Of a DNA stretch of 37,833 nucleotides, positions 26,125 to 34,335 are shown piece by piece. Below the pieces are notes generated by a model, which saw only the letters and a program-made list of their open reading frames with translations, had not been told where the DNA came from and searched no databases. Location of the stretch: positions 1-37,833 of the forward strand of contig CAJQSJ010000035.1 in NCBI GenBank assembly GCA_905612535.1, given 5' to 3'. Positions within the stretch are counted from its first letter, which is position 1, and each line of letters opens with the position of its first letter. The translations under genes and the position numbers were made by a program. The DNA comes from an uncultured Pelagibacteraceae bacterium. GTDB lineage: Bacteria > Pseudomonadota > Alphaproteobacteria > Pelagibacterales > Pelagibacteraceae.

Positions 26125-27249
26125 ATGAATGATAATATAAAAAAAGGATTACATGGAATTATTGTAGACGAAACGACTATTTCACAAGTAATGCCAGGTA
26201 TAAATTCTTTAACTTATAGGGGTTATGCAGTTCAAGATCTTTGTGAAAAATGTAGTTTTGAAGAAGTTGCTTATCTTATTTTAAATAAAGAATTACCAAA
26301 TAAACTTCAACTAAAAAAGTTTAATAAAAAATTAGAAGATAATAGAAATATTTCTACTAACATGAGGAAAACATTAAAACATATGCCTAAAAAAGCTCAT
26401 CCAATGGATGTTGCTAGAACAGTAGTCAGCATGATGGGCCTTGAAGATAAAGAATCCAGCAACAATTCGCCAGAGTCAAATATGCAGAAAGCAATCAGAA
26501 TATTTGCAAAAACACCTACTGCGCTAGCTATCTTTTTTAGAGCTAGAAAAGGCAAAAAGATTTTATCCCCTAAAAAAGGTTTGGGTTTTTCTGAAAACTT
26601 TTTTTACATGTGTTTTGGAAAAGTGCCCAGCAAAGAGATTGTTAAAGCTTTTGATGTATCATTAATTTTATATGCAGAACACAGTTTTAATGTTTCTACT
26701 TTCACGGCCAGAACTATCACAAGTAGTTTGTCAGATATTCATAGTGCTATTACTGGTGCCATTGGCAGTTTAAAAGGACCCTTGCATGGGGGAGCAAATG
26801 AAGAAGTGATGTACATGATAAATAAAATTAAAAAACCTGAAAATTCTTTAAAGTGGATAAATAAAGCGCTTGATAACAAAGATGTAATAATGGGATTTGG
26901 CCATAGGGTTTATAAAAAAGGTGACTCACGAGTTCCAACTATGGAACAATATTTTAAAAAAGTTTCTAAAATAAAAAATGACAAAAAATTACTAAAAATT
27001 TATGAAACGGTTAAAAGTATTATGATTAAGAGAAAGCATATTCATCCAAATGTAGATTATCCGACGGGACCAACTTATCATTTAATGGGCTTTGATACAG
27101 ACTTTTTTACACCAATATTTGTGTTATCAAGAATAACAGGATGGTCAGCACATATAATGGAGCAACACGCTTCTAATAAATTGATTAGACCGCTTTCCAA
27201 ATATAGTGGTGAAGATTATCGTAAAGTGCCCCTCCTAAACAAAAGATAA
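26125..27249 (+). CDS. prpC: Citrate synthase family, probably 2-methylcitrate synthase
   Basis: Joins propionyl-CoA and oxaloacetate to 2-methylcitrate. 374 residues, the short form typical of PrpC and some citrate synthases. AEHSFNVSTFTAR, GPLHGGANEEVM and GFGHRVYKKGDSR carry the active-site histidines and the last part (DTDFFTPIFVLSR) the region of the catalytic aspartate. It starts three bases after prpB. Citrate synthase activity in place of, or besides, methylcitrate synthase cannot be excluded by sequence; the prpB neighbour favours PrpC. Neither prpD nor acnD/prpF follows. Confidence 0.83.
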   Translation: MNDNIKKGLHGIIVDETTISQVMPGINSLTYRGYAVQDLCEKCSFEEVAYLILNKELPNKLQLKKFNKKLEDNRNISTNMRKTLKHMPKKAHPMDVARTVVSMMGLEDKESSNNSPESNMQKAIRIFAKTPTALAIFFRARKGKKILSPKKGLGFSENFFYMCFGKVPSKEIVKAFDVSLILYAEHSFNVSTFTARTITSSLSDIHSAITGAIGSLKGPLHGGANEEVMYMINKIKKPENSLKWINKALDNKDVIMGFGHRVYKKGDSRVPTMEQYFKKVSKIKNDKKLLKIYETVKSIMIKRKHIHPNVDYPTGPTYHLMGFDTDFFTPIFVLSRITGWSAHIMEQHASNKLIRPLSKYSGEDYRKVPLLNKR

Positions 27250-27270
27250 TATTATTATTTTTAAATTTAT

Positions 27271-27434
27271 TTAAGTTGCGCTTTTAGTGATTTTAGCAAA
27301 CCTGCAGTGTAAACTTTTTAAATGAGAATTATTAAGAAAAATGTATTCATCTATTGCTTTTTTTGCAGCGGAGCATATGTCAAATCGTAATCATCACAAA
27401 GTATAACTCTATTATTTTTTATATTTGATATTAT
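27271..27434 (-). pseudogene. Probable frameshifted C-terminal remnant of a TylF/MycF-like methyltransferase
   Basis: Directly after the nrdB stop one minus-strand frame reads NNRVILCDDYDLTYAPL and then stops at 27351-27353. A second frame, open from 27390 to a TAA at 27271, reads CSAAKKAIDEYIFLNNSHLKS and on. Joined by a one-base shift near 27370, the two give a DDY....C.AAKKAIDEY pattern, like the motif near the C-terminus of TylF/MycF-type O-methyltransferases (DDY..cpGakkAvdeF). There is no start codon or N-terminal part. A degraded gene end is the simplest reading; a sequencing error or chance is possible. Confidence 0.35.
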
Positions 27435-27437
27435 TTA

Positions 27438-28445
27438 TCAACTGAACGCTTCGGACCAATTTCCTTTTGTAGAAGCTTTAGAATATTCAGTTGCTCTGCC
27501 TTCAAAGAAGTTCATGTGTTCGACGGCATTTAACATCGTGTCTAACCAAGTCAATGGATTTTTATCAACTTTATAAATGGGCTCAAGTCCAAGTTGTACT
27601 AATCTTCTATTCCCTATCCAGCGAATATACTGTTTAACTTCTTCAGGTGTTAGACCTTTAATAGGTCCCATCTCAAAAGCCAAATTAATAAAAGCGTCTT
27701 CATGAGAAATAATTGTTCTGCAAGCTTCATAGATTTCTTTTTTTAATTGTGGTGTCCAAATTTTTGGGTTTTCATCAATAAAAGTTCTAAATAATTTGAT
27801 CATAGAATTGCAGTGCAAAGTTTCATCACGTACAGACCAAGTTACAATTTGACCCATACCTTTCATTTTGTTTTGTCTTGGAAAATTTAGCAAAATTGCA
27901 AAGCTAGCAAATAATTGTAATCCTTCTGTAAAAGCACTGAATACCGCGATTGTTTTTGCAATGTCGTGGTTTGATTTTACATCAAAGCTTTGCATATAAT
28001 CATATTTGTCTTTCATTGCCTTGTATTTCATAAAAGCTGAATACTCGGATTCCGGCATTCCAATGGTATCTAATAAATGTGAATAGGCAGCTATATGAAC
28101 GGTCTCCATAGATGCAAAAGCGGACATCATCATTAAAGTTTCGGTAGGTTTAAAAACATTCATGTAGTGTCTTATATAGCAATTGCTGACCTCAACATCT
28201 GCTTGAGTAAAAAATCTAAATATTTGGGTCAGTAAGTTTTTTTCTGGTGCACTTAAATTTTTTTGCCAATCTCTAACATCATCACCTAAAGGCACTTCTT
28301 CTGGTAACCAGTGTATTCTTTGTTGTGTTAGCCAAGCATCATAACACCAAGGATATCTAAAAGGTTTATAGACTGGACTTCCAGTCAGCAATCCTGACTT
28401 TTTAGTAATAATTTTATTTTCTTTTTTTATTTCGCTTACTGGCAT
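27438..28445 (-). CDS. nrdB: Ribonucleotide reductase class Ia, small subunit
   Basis: Houses the di-iron tyrosyl radical. 335 residues from the ATG at 28445; a GTG nine bases upstream (28454) would add three residues. Counting from the ATG, Asp83, Glu114, His117, Tyr121, Glu174, Glu208 and His211 reproduce the spacing of E. coli Asp84, Glu115, His118, Tyr122, Glu204, Glu238 and His241 within each cluster (METVHIAAY, FTEGLQLF, RDETLHC). The radical tyrosine is therefore kept, so it is not a Mn/Fe class Ic type with Phe. No ATP-cone is seen at the N-terminus. It overlaps nrdA by 10 bases. Confidence 0.95.
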   Translation of the reverse strand: MPVSEIKKENKIITKKSGLLTGSPVYKPFRYPWCYDAWLTQQRIHWLPEEVPLGDDVRDWQKNLSAPEKNLLTQIFRFFTQADVEVSNCYIRHYMNVFKPTETLMMMSAFASMETVHIAAYSHLLDTIGMPESEYSAFMKYKAMKDKYDYMQSFDVKSNHDIAKTIAVFSAFTEGLQLFASFAILLNFPRQNKMKGMGQIVTWSVRDETLHCNSMIKLFRTFIDENPKIWTPQLKKEIYEACRTIISHEDAFINLAFEMGPIKGLTPEEVKQYIRWIGNRRLVQLGLEPIYKVDKNPLTWLDTMLNAVEHMNFFEGRATEYSKASTKGNWSEAFS

Positions 28446-30367
28446 GACAGGCACTCTTCATAATCTTTGCTTTCTTTCGAATCATTTTTTGTCACATTTG
28501 TTGACAAATTATTATTAACATTTTCTGCTCTTTGTATTGATTTAGATCTACAGTAATACAAGCTTTTCAAACCTTTTTTCCATGCTTGGAAATGGATTTG
28601 GTGTAAGTCTTTTTTATGAACATCAGCAGGTAAGAAAATATTAATAGATTGTGCTTGAGAAATATAAGGTGTTCTATCTGCACCAAGTTCTACAATCCAT
28701 CTTTGATCTAACTCAAAAGCAGTTTTAAATACATCTTTTTCATTTTGAGTTAAAAAATCTAAATGATCAACTGATCCTTGGTTAGTTGTAATAGATGACC
28801 AAACTTCCTGATTGTCTTTTTCATATTTTTCTAAAACTTTTTTTAAATACCTGTTCCTAACATTGTATGATCCGGACAGTGTTTTGTGTGTGTAGCTATT
28901 TGCAGCAACAGGCTCAACACCAGGAGAAGCACCTCCACAAATTATTGAAATTGATGCTGTTGGTGCTATAGCAGTTTTGTTTGAAAATCTTTCATTAAAT
29001 CCATACTCTTTTGCATCAGGACAAGCGCCTCTTTCCTCAGATAATTTTTTAGAAGCTTCATCCGTGGTTTTTTTAATGTATTTAAAAATTTTATTATTCC
29101 ATGTCTTGCTCATAACCGATTCTAAAGGTATTGAGTTTTGTTGTAAAAATGAATGGAAGCCCATTACACCAAGTCCAACACTTCTTTCTCTCATGGCTGC
29201 GTACTTTGCGTGTTTGAAAGAGTCTGGCGCTCTATTAATAAAATCGGTTAAAACATTATCCAAAAACCTCATAACATCTTCAATAAAATTCGGTTCATCT
29301 TTCCATTCGTCGTATGTTTCTAAATTTAAAGATGACAAACAGCAAACAGCAGTTCTTTCATTGCCTTCTTTATCTATACCTGTTGGTAAAGTAATTTCAC
29401 TGCAAAGATTTGATGTTTTTACATTTAGTCCTGCTAACTTATGATGTTGTGGTATAAGTCTATTTACCGTATCTATAAAAATAATATAGGGCTCTCCCGT
29501 CTCTACTCTCGCTGTCAACAGTCTTATCCAAAGGTTTCTTGCTGATATAGTTGATTGTACAATTCCATCTTTTGGACTTTTTAAAGCCCATTGAGAATTT
29601 GTTTCTACGGCCCTCATAAAAGCATCGCTCACTAAAATACCATGATGTAGATTTAATGCTTTTCTATTTGGGTCTCCACCTGTTGGTCTTCTCATTTCAA
29701 TAAATTCTTCAATTTCCGGATGGTCTATCGGAAGGTAGCAAGCTGCCGATCCTCTTCTTAAAGAACCTTGACTGATTGCCATGGTTAAAGAATCCATAAC
29801 TTTAATAAATGGAATAATTCCAGATGTTTTACCAACTCTACCTATTTTTTCACCAATAGATCTAAGGTTTCCCCAATAACTTCCTATACCTCCACCTTTC
29901 GCAGCAAGCCAAACATTTTCGTTCCACAGATCCAAAATTCCATTTAGGCTATCTCCCGCTTCATTTAAAAAACAAGAAATGGGTAAGCCTCTTTCGGTTC
30001 CACCGTTAGATAAAACTGGCGTTGCGGGCATAAACCATAAATTACTTATATAGTTATAAAGTCTTTGTGCATGCAAATTATCATCTGCATATATGCTGGC
30101 AACACGTGCAAATAAATCTTGGTAAGATTCATTTTGCCCTAAATATCTGTCGCTTAAAGTAGCTTTACCAAAATCAGTTAACTTCGAATCTTTTGATCTG
30201 TCTATTTTGATTGTAATACCCTTGTCGTTTTGAAAAAGCTCAGTTTGCGATGTTAAAGAAAACAAATCAGGTTTTTTATCAGTATTTGTGACGCTGGATG
30301 AGAAACTTTCTTTTGGGTTAATTTTCCCGACAGCTTTCTCGAGAGCTAAAGATAAGTTTTTATTCAT
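28436..30367 (-). CDS. nrdA: Ribonucleotide reductase class Ia, large subunit (no ATP-cone)
   Basis: Reduces ribonucleoside diphosphates. 643 residues, shorter than E. coli NrdA (761). Active-site residues are visible: Cys132 and Cys342 or Cys343 as the redox pair, Asn320, Cys322 and Glu324 in SNLCSEI, Tyr604-Tyr605 in LYYCRS for radical transfer, and the swinging-arm pair Cys639 and Cys642 in the ECLSCQ tail. The N-terminal 70 residues hold no ATP-cone (no VxKRDG-like motif), so the standard dATP off-switch is absent from the visible protein. Upstream lie two NrdR-like boxes. Confidence 0.95.
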   Translation of the reverse strand: MNKNLSLALEKAVGKINPKESFSSSVTNTDKKPDLFSLTSQTELFQNDKGITIKIDRSKDSKLTDFGKATLSDRYLGQNESYQDLFARVASIYADDNLHAQRLYNYISNLWFMPATPVLSNGGTERGLPISCFLNEAGDSLNGILDLWNENVWLAAKGGGIGSYWGNLRSIGEKIGRVGKTSGIIPFIKVMDSLTMAISQGSLRRGSAACYLPIDHPEIEEFIEMRRPTGGDPNRKALNLHHGILVSDAFMRAVETNSQWALKSPKDGIVQSTISARNLWIRLLTARVETGEPYIIFIDTVNRLIPQHHKLAGLNVKTSNLCSEITLPTGIDKEGNERTAVCCLSSLNLETYDEWKDEPNFIEDVMRFLDNVLTDFINRAPDSFKHAKYAAMRERSVGLGVMGFHSFLQQNSIPLESVMSKTWNNKIFKYIKKTTDEASKKLSEERGACPDAKEYGFNERFSNKTAIAPTASISIICGGASPGVEPVAANSYTHKTLSGSYNVRNRYLKKVLEKYEKDNQEVWSSITTNQGSVDHLDFLTQNEKDVFKTAFELDQRWIVELGADRTPYISQAQSINIFLPADVHKKDLHQIHFQAWKKGLKSLYYCRSKSIQRAENVNNNLSTNVTKNDSKESKDYEECLSCQ

Positions 30368-30401
30368 AATTCTTTTATTTAGTTAATGTTTTATGTAAAA
30401 A

Positions 30402-30439
30402 CAACTATATGTTGTGTACACTTTGACTAGATATACCAC
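30402..30439 (-). promoter_or_regulatory. Two NrdR-like boxes upstream of nrdA
   Basis: On the minus strand ACACAACATATAGTTG (30402-30417) agrees with the NrdR consensus ACACWATATMTWGTGT at 13 of 16 positions. GTGGTATATCTAGTCA (30424-30439) agrees at 10 of 16, including all of the central WATATMTWGT. The boxes are offset by 22 bases, two helical turns, and the nearer one lies 34 bases before the nrdA ATG. Repression by NrdR in response to (d)ATP is inferred; nrdR itself is not in the window. Confidence 0.5.
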
Positions 30440-30539
30440 ATGTTTATGCAAATCAATAGAACATTATAGGAACATAAACATAATAGCAAGGATAAAAATT
30501 AAATGCTGATAAAATATCAAAAATATTAGATAAGAAACA

Positions 30540-32000
30540 ATGTCAAAGTTAACAGAAATTAATATAAGTCCTTTAGGATTTAGAGAATACGACGCTAGAT
30601 GGATATACGAAAAAGATATTAATCAATTAGGAATAGATAATCTAGGCAAGGGTTTGGGTACACAGATTATCAGGCATACGAAAAAAAAAAATCCAAGGGT
30701 TATTCTGGGACACGATTATAGATCCTATAGTGAAGAAATTAAATCAGCTTTAAAAAGAGGCTTAATTTCTACTGGGTGTTTTGTAGAAGATATAGGTTTA
30801 TCTTTATCACCAACAGTTTATTTTGCTCAATTCAATTTAAATGCAGATGCAGTGGCAATGGTTACAGCAAGCCATAATGAAAATGGTTGGACTGGTGTTA
30901 AAATGGGAATACAAAAAGGTTTAACACATGGACCGAATGAAATGCAAGAGTTAAAAGATATTACTTTAAACAAAGATTTTATAACAGGGAAAGGAAATGA
31001 AAAAAAAATAAATAATTTTCAAAAAATATATAAAGAGGATTTAATAAATAAAAATAAAATTAATAAAAAAATAAAAGCTGTTGTTGCTTGTGGCAATGGT
31101 ACAGCGGGAATATTTGCTCCAGAGATTTTAAAAGGCATTGGATGTGAAGTAATAGAGCTTGATTGTAAATTAGATTGGACCTTTCCAAAATATAATCCAA
31201 ACCCTGAAGATCTTAAAATGTTACGCGCTATTAGTAAAGCCGTGAAAGAAAATAAAGCAGATATTGGTTTTGGTTTTGATGGAGATGGAGACCGTGTAGG
31301 TGTCATTGACGATAAAGGTAATGAGATATTTTCAGATAAAATAGGATTATTAATTGCAAGAAATTTATCAACCAAACATAACGGATCAAAATTTGTAGTA
31401 GATGTAAAATCTACCGGTTTATATGCAAAAGATAAAGTTCTTTTAAAAAATAATTGTAAAACAATTTATTGGAAAACTGGACACTCGCACATTAAAAGAA
31501 AAGTTAATTCTGAAAAAGCTTTAGCGGGATTTGAAAAAAGTGGTCATTTCTTTTTTAATAAACCATTAGGATATGGTTATGATGATGGAATAAATTCAGC
31601 AATTCATGTTTGTCATTTATTAAATAATCAAAATAAAAAAATTAATGAAATAATAAATGAACTACCTATTACATACCAAACTCCTACTATGGCACCATTT
31701 TGCAAAGACGAGGAAAAATATCAAGTTGTAGATGATTTAGTTAAACAAGTTGAAAAAATTAAAAATAATAAAACTAAAATTGATGATCAGATAATCGTAG
31801 AAATACTAACTGTTAATGGAGTAAGATTTTCATTTGAAGATGGTTCGTGGGGACTTATAAGAGCGTCATCGAATAAACCTTCATTAGTAGTAGTTACGGA
31901 AAGTCCCACCTCAGATACCAGAAAGAAAAAAATATTTGATTTCATTGATAATTTGCTACAAAAAACTGGAAAAGTTGGCGAATACGATCAAAAAATTTAA
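30540..32000 (+). CDS. Phosphomannomutase/phosphoglucomutase
   Basis: Interconverts 1- and 6-phosphates of mannose or glucose, feeding envelope sugar nucleotides. 486 residues. The alpha-D-phosphohexomutase features are all present: TASHNENGWTG with phosphoserine Ser111, the metal loop FDGDGDR around residue 245, the sugar-binding GFEKSGHFFF and YGYDDG, and a C-terminal phosphate-binding EDGSWGLIRASSNKP. Length and motifs fit AlgC/ManB-type PMM/PGM rather than GlmM (about 445 residues), though a GlmM role cannot be ruled out. It is monocistronic and overlaps the convergent TauE gene by four bases. Confidence 0.88.
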   Translation: MSKLTEINISPLGFREYDARWIYEKDINQLGIDNLGKGLGTQIIRHTKKKNPRVILGHDYRSYSEEIKSALKRGLISTGCFVEDIGLSLSPTVYFAQFNLNADAVAMVTASHNENGWTGVKMGIQKGLTHGPNEMQELKDITLNKDFITGKGNEKKINNFQKIYKEDLINKNKINKKIKAVVACGNGTAGIFAPEILKGIGCEVIELDCKLDWTFPKYNPNPEDLKMLRAISKAVKENKADIGFGFDGDGDRVGVIDDKGNEIFSDKIGLLIARNLSTKHNGSKFVVDVKSTGLYAKDKVLLKNNCKTIYWKTGHSHIKRKVNSEKALAGFEKSGHFFFNKPLGYGYDDGINSAIHVCHLLNNQNKKINEIINELPITYQTPTMAPFCKDEEKYQVVDDLVKQVEKIKNNKTKIDDQIIVEILTVNGVRFSFEDGSWGLIRASSNKPSLVVVTESPTSDTRKKKIFDFIDNLLQKTGKVGEYDQKI

Positions 32001-32830
32001 ATTTGGAAATAACGATATAAGAATATAGATCCAACAAAAAATAAAAATATTCCAAATAATTTTGTTACATTTTTTTTGTTGATTTTATGAACGGTGTTTG
32101 CCCCTATTCTAGCCATAACAGTTGTTATTGGTATAAATATTAAAAAAGCTGGAATATTAATGAAACTAATGCTTAGTGGTAAGTTAACCTTCAAGACTAA
32201 ACCTGAGGTTAAAAAACCTATCGCTCCAAATACTGCTATTATAAAACCAATAGCTGCAGCACTTCCAATTGCTCTATTAATTGAATAGCCAAAATATTTT
32301 AATATGGGAACGTTCATAACGGCTCCTCCTATTCCCATAGGAGCAGAAATAAAGCCTGAAATAAAGCCAAATATAATTCTGGGTAGCATGGTAAAATTAA
32401 TTTTAATATCTTCGGCTTTGTCTTTAAGAAATAAAAGATAGATTCCAAGAAGATAGACGATAATAGAAAAAAATAAAACTAGAGATTTTGTTTCCAAAAA
32501 GGTAGCAAAAATTGTGCCGGATATAACTCCTGATATTACAAAAATTCCATAGGATTTTATTATTTTAAAATCAACTGAGCTATGTTTATTGTGAGTGAAG
32601 ACAGAAACAAAAGAAGTTGGTATAATAATTGCAAAGGAAGTTCCTACGGCAAGGTGCATAACATACATTTTATCTACATCTAGAGCTTCAAATATAAAAA
32701 ATAAAAAAGGAACAGTAATTAGACCTCCACCAATTCCAAATAAGCCAGCAAAAAAACCTACTGGTATAGCGGTAATTATCATAAGCAAAATAAAATAAGA
32801 ATACTCGCTTGATAATATAATATTAATCAT
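31997..32830 (-). CDS. TauE/SafE family permease (DUF81)
   Basis: 277 residues with about eight hydrophobic segments in two related halves. AGLFGIGGGLITVPFL near 28-43 and SAPMGIGGAVMNVPIL near 161-176 are the twin family motifs. These inner-membrane proteins export or import small anions, often sulfite, sulfonates or sulfoacetate. The start overlaps the end of dusA by eight bases. Substrate unknown. Confidence 0.87.
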   Translation of the reverse strand: MINIILSSEYSYFILLMIITAIPVGFFAGLFGIGGGLITVPFLFFIFEALDVDKMYVMHLAVGTSFAIIIPTSFVSVFTHNKHSSVDFKIIKSYGIFVISGVISGTIFATFLETKSLVLFFSIIVYLLGIYLLFLKDKAEDIKINFTMLPRIIFGFISGFISAPMGIGGAVMNVPILKYFGYSINRAIGSAAAIGFIIAVFGAIGFLTSGLVLKVNLPLSISFINIPAFLIFIPITTVMARIGANTVHKINKKNVTKLFGIFLFFVGSIFLYRYFQI

Positions 32831-33812
32831 GAATTTTTTGATTAGCTTTTTCGTTATTTTGGGCGATTGTCATAATGTGTTTTGACTTTTGAAAATCCGA
32901 ATCTCTTGCCATCATATTGTCGCTTAAATATCTTTTCCATTTCTTTGAACCTGCTTGCCCGTGATACAAACCTACAGTATGTCTCATGACATGATTTACC
33001 TTAGTTCCAAGTTTAACTTCTTTTTCAAGATACTCAATTAACTTTTCAGCAATTGACTCTCTAGTTGGCGTTTTTTTTGTACCAAATATTTCTTTTTCTA
33101 CGTCAACTAAAAAATAAGGATTTTGATATATCGCTCTTCCAATCATAACGCCATCACATAACTTTAAGTGTTTTTTAATCTCTTCAGTGTTAGTAATTCC
33201 ACCATTTATAATTATTTCTAAGTCTGGATTTTTTTTTTTAATATTATAAACCATTTCATAATTTAACTTTGGAATATTTAAATTTTGCTTTGGTGACAAG
33301 CCTTTAAGCATTGCTTTACGAGCATGAAGTATGAATGTATTACACCCTGCCATCTTCATTTTAAAAATAAAATTATTTAAATAATCAAAATCTTCAGTGT
33401 CATCAAAACCAATTCTTGTCTTGGCAGTAACTGGAATGTTGCAAGAATTTACCATTGAATCAATACAATCTGAAACTAAATCGGGTTCTTTCATTAGGCA
33501 GGCTCCAAACATATTTTGTTGCACCTTCTTGCTTGGGCATCCTAAATTAATATTAATTTCATCATATCCCATATCCTCGGCTATTTTCGCCACTTCAGAA
33601 AGTTCCTTTTTATCTGAACCTCCAACTTGTAAAGCCAATGGTTTTTCTTCTAAACTAAATGATAAAATTTTATCTCTATCACCATGTATTGCTGCTTTTG
33701 TTGCAACCATTTCTGTATAAAGCATTACGTTTTTACTTATTAATCGTAAAAAAAAACGGTCGTGTCTATCTGTGCAGTCCATCATAGGTGCGACTGAAAT
33801 TTTTCTTAACAT
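32823..33812 (-). CDS. dusA: tRNA-dihydrouridine synthase A
   Basis: FMN enzyme that reduces uridine in the tRNA D-loop. 329 residues. APMMDCTDRHDRFF at the N-terminus, INLGCPSKKVQQNMFGACLM at 88-107 with catalytic Cys105, KTRIGFDD and INGGITN are diagnostic; the RHDRFF and GCPS.KVQ variants point to DusA rather than DusB or DusC. It lies 24 bases after the rpoZ stop. Confidence 0.93.
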   Translation of the reverse strand: MLRKISVAPMMDCTDRHDRFFLRLISKNVMLYTEMVATKAAIHGDRDKILSFSLEEKPLALQVGGSDKKELSEVAKIAEDMGYDEININLGCPSKKVQQNMFGACLMKEPDLVSDCIDSMVNSCNIPVTAKTRIGFDDTEDFDYLNNFIFKMKMAGCNTFILHARKAMLKGLSPKQNLNIPKLNYEMVYNIKKKNPDLEIIINGGITNTEEIKKHLKLCDGVMIGRAIYQNPYFLVDVEKEIFGTKKTPTRESIAEKLIEYLEKEVKLGTKVNHVMRHTVGLYHGQAGSKKWKRYLSDNMMARDSDFQKSKHIMTIAQNNEKANQKIHD

Positions 33813-33836
33813 AATAAAAGGTTATTTTTTATTTTA

Positions 33837-34292
33837 CTACTTTGACTTGCTGTCTTCGGAGATTTTTTCTTCTTCAATTGGTGCCTCAGATTCAACGCTC
33901 TCATTATCTTGTGTCGCTAAATCAATCTTAACGTTTTCTGACATTCTTTTTGCTCTTTTAGAAGGAAGTATTGCTGTGCCACTTTTTGAAATTTCACCTT
34001 TATAGATTTTATCGAAGTCGTCTTCTTGAATAATTTCTTCATCTTCTACTTCTGAAGCTTTGCTTTCTTGATGTTTTCTTAGTTTATCAATCCCAAAATC
34101 TTCTAACGTTTTTATAGAAACTTTCCCTTCAGCTATTTCCCGAAGTGCTATTACTGTATTCTTATCATCGTCTTTAGGAACTAACATTGGATTACCAGAA
34201 TTAAGCTGTGATGTTCTTTCTTTAGCAAGCATAACCAGTTCATACTGACTATCAATTCTTTTCAAACAATCTTCTACTGTAATTCTCGCCAT
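33837..34292 (-). CDS. rpoZ: RNA polymerase omega subunit with extended acidic tail
   Basis: Assists folding and assembly of the beta' subunit. 151 residues; E. coli omega has 91. ARITVEDCLKRIDSQYELVMLAKERTSQLNSG is the conserved N-terminal helix pair and NTVIALREIAEGKVS the second conserved block. From about residue 75 to the end the chain is low-complexity and rich in Glu, Asp, Ser and Lys, a longer tail than usual. A promoter-like pair stands just upstream. Confidence 0.93.
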   Translation of the reverse strand: MARITVEDCLKRIDSQYELVMLAKERTSQLNSGNPMLVPKDDDKNTVIALREIAEGKVSIKTLEDFGIDKLRKHQESKASEVEDEEIIQEDDFDKIYKGEISKSGTAILPSKRAKRMSENVKIDLATQDNESVESEAPIEEEKISEDSKSK

Positions 34293-34303
34293 AAGATGAG
34301 CAA

Positions 34304-34332
34304 TAAATAAAGAAAAGTAATGGTAAAATCAA
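34304..34332 (-). promoter_or_regulatory. Possible promoter of rpoZ
   Basis: On the minus strand TTGATT (34327-34332) and TATTTA (34304-34309) are separated by 17 bases. The -10 ends 11 bases before the rpoZ ATG, between the MFS stop and rpoZ. Confidence 0.45.
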
Positions 34333-34335
34333 GTT

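Noticed and set aside
27250-27270. Terminator after prpC from the TAATATTA palindrome
   Set aside because: The palindrome has no loop and the following T run is short, so base pairing would be too weak to support the claim.
28977-29444. A 155-codon frame opposite nrdA
   Set aside because: Shadow of a strongly conserved gene; the translation shows no family features.
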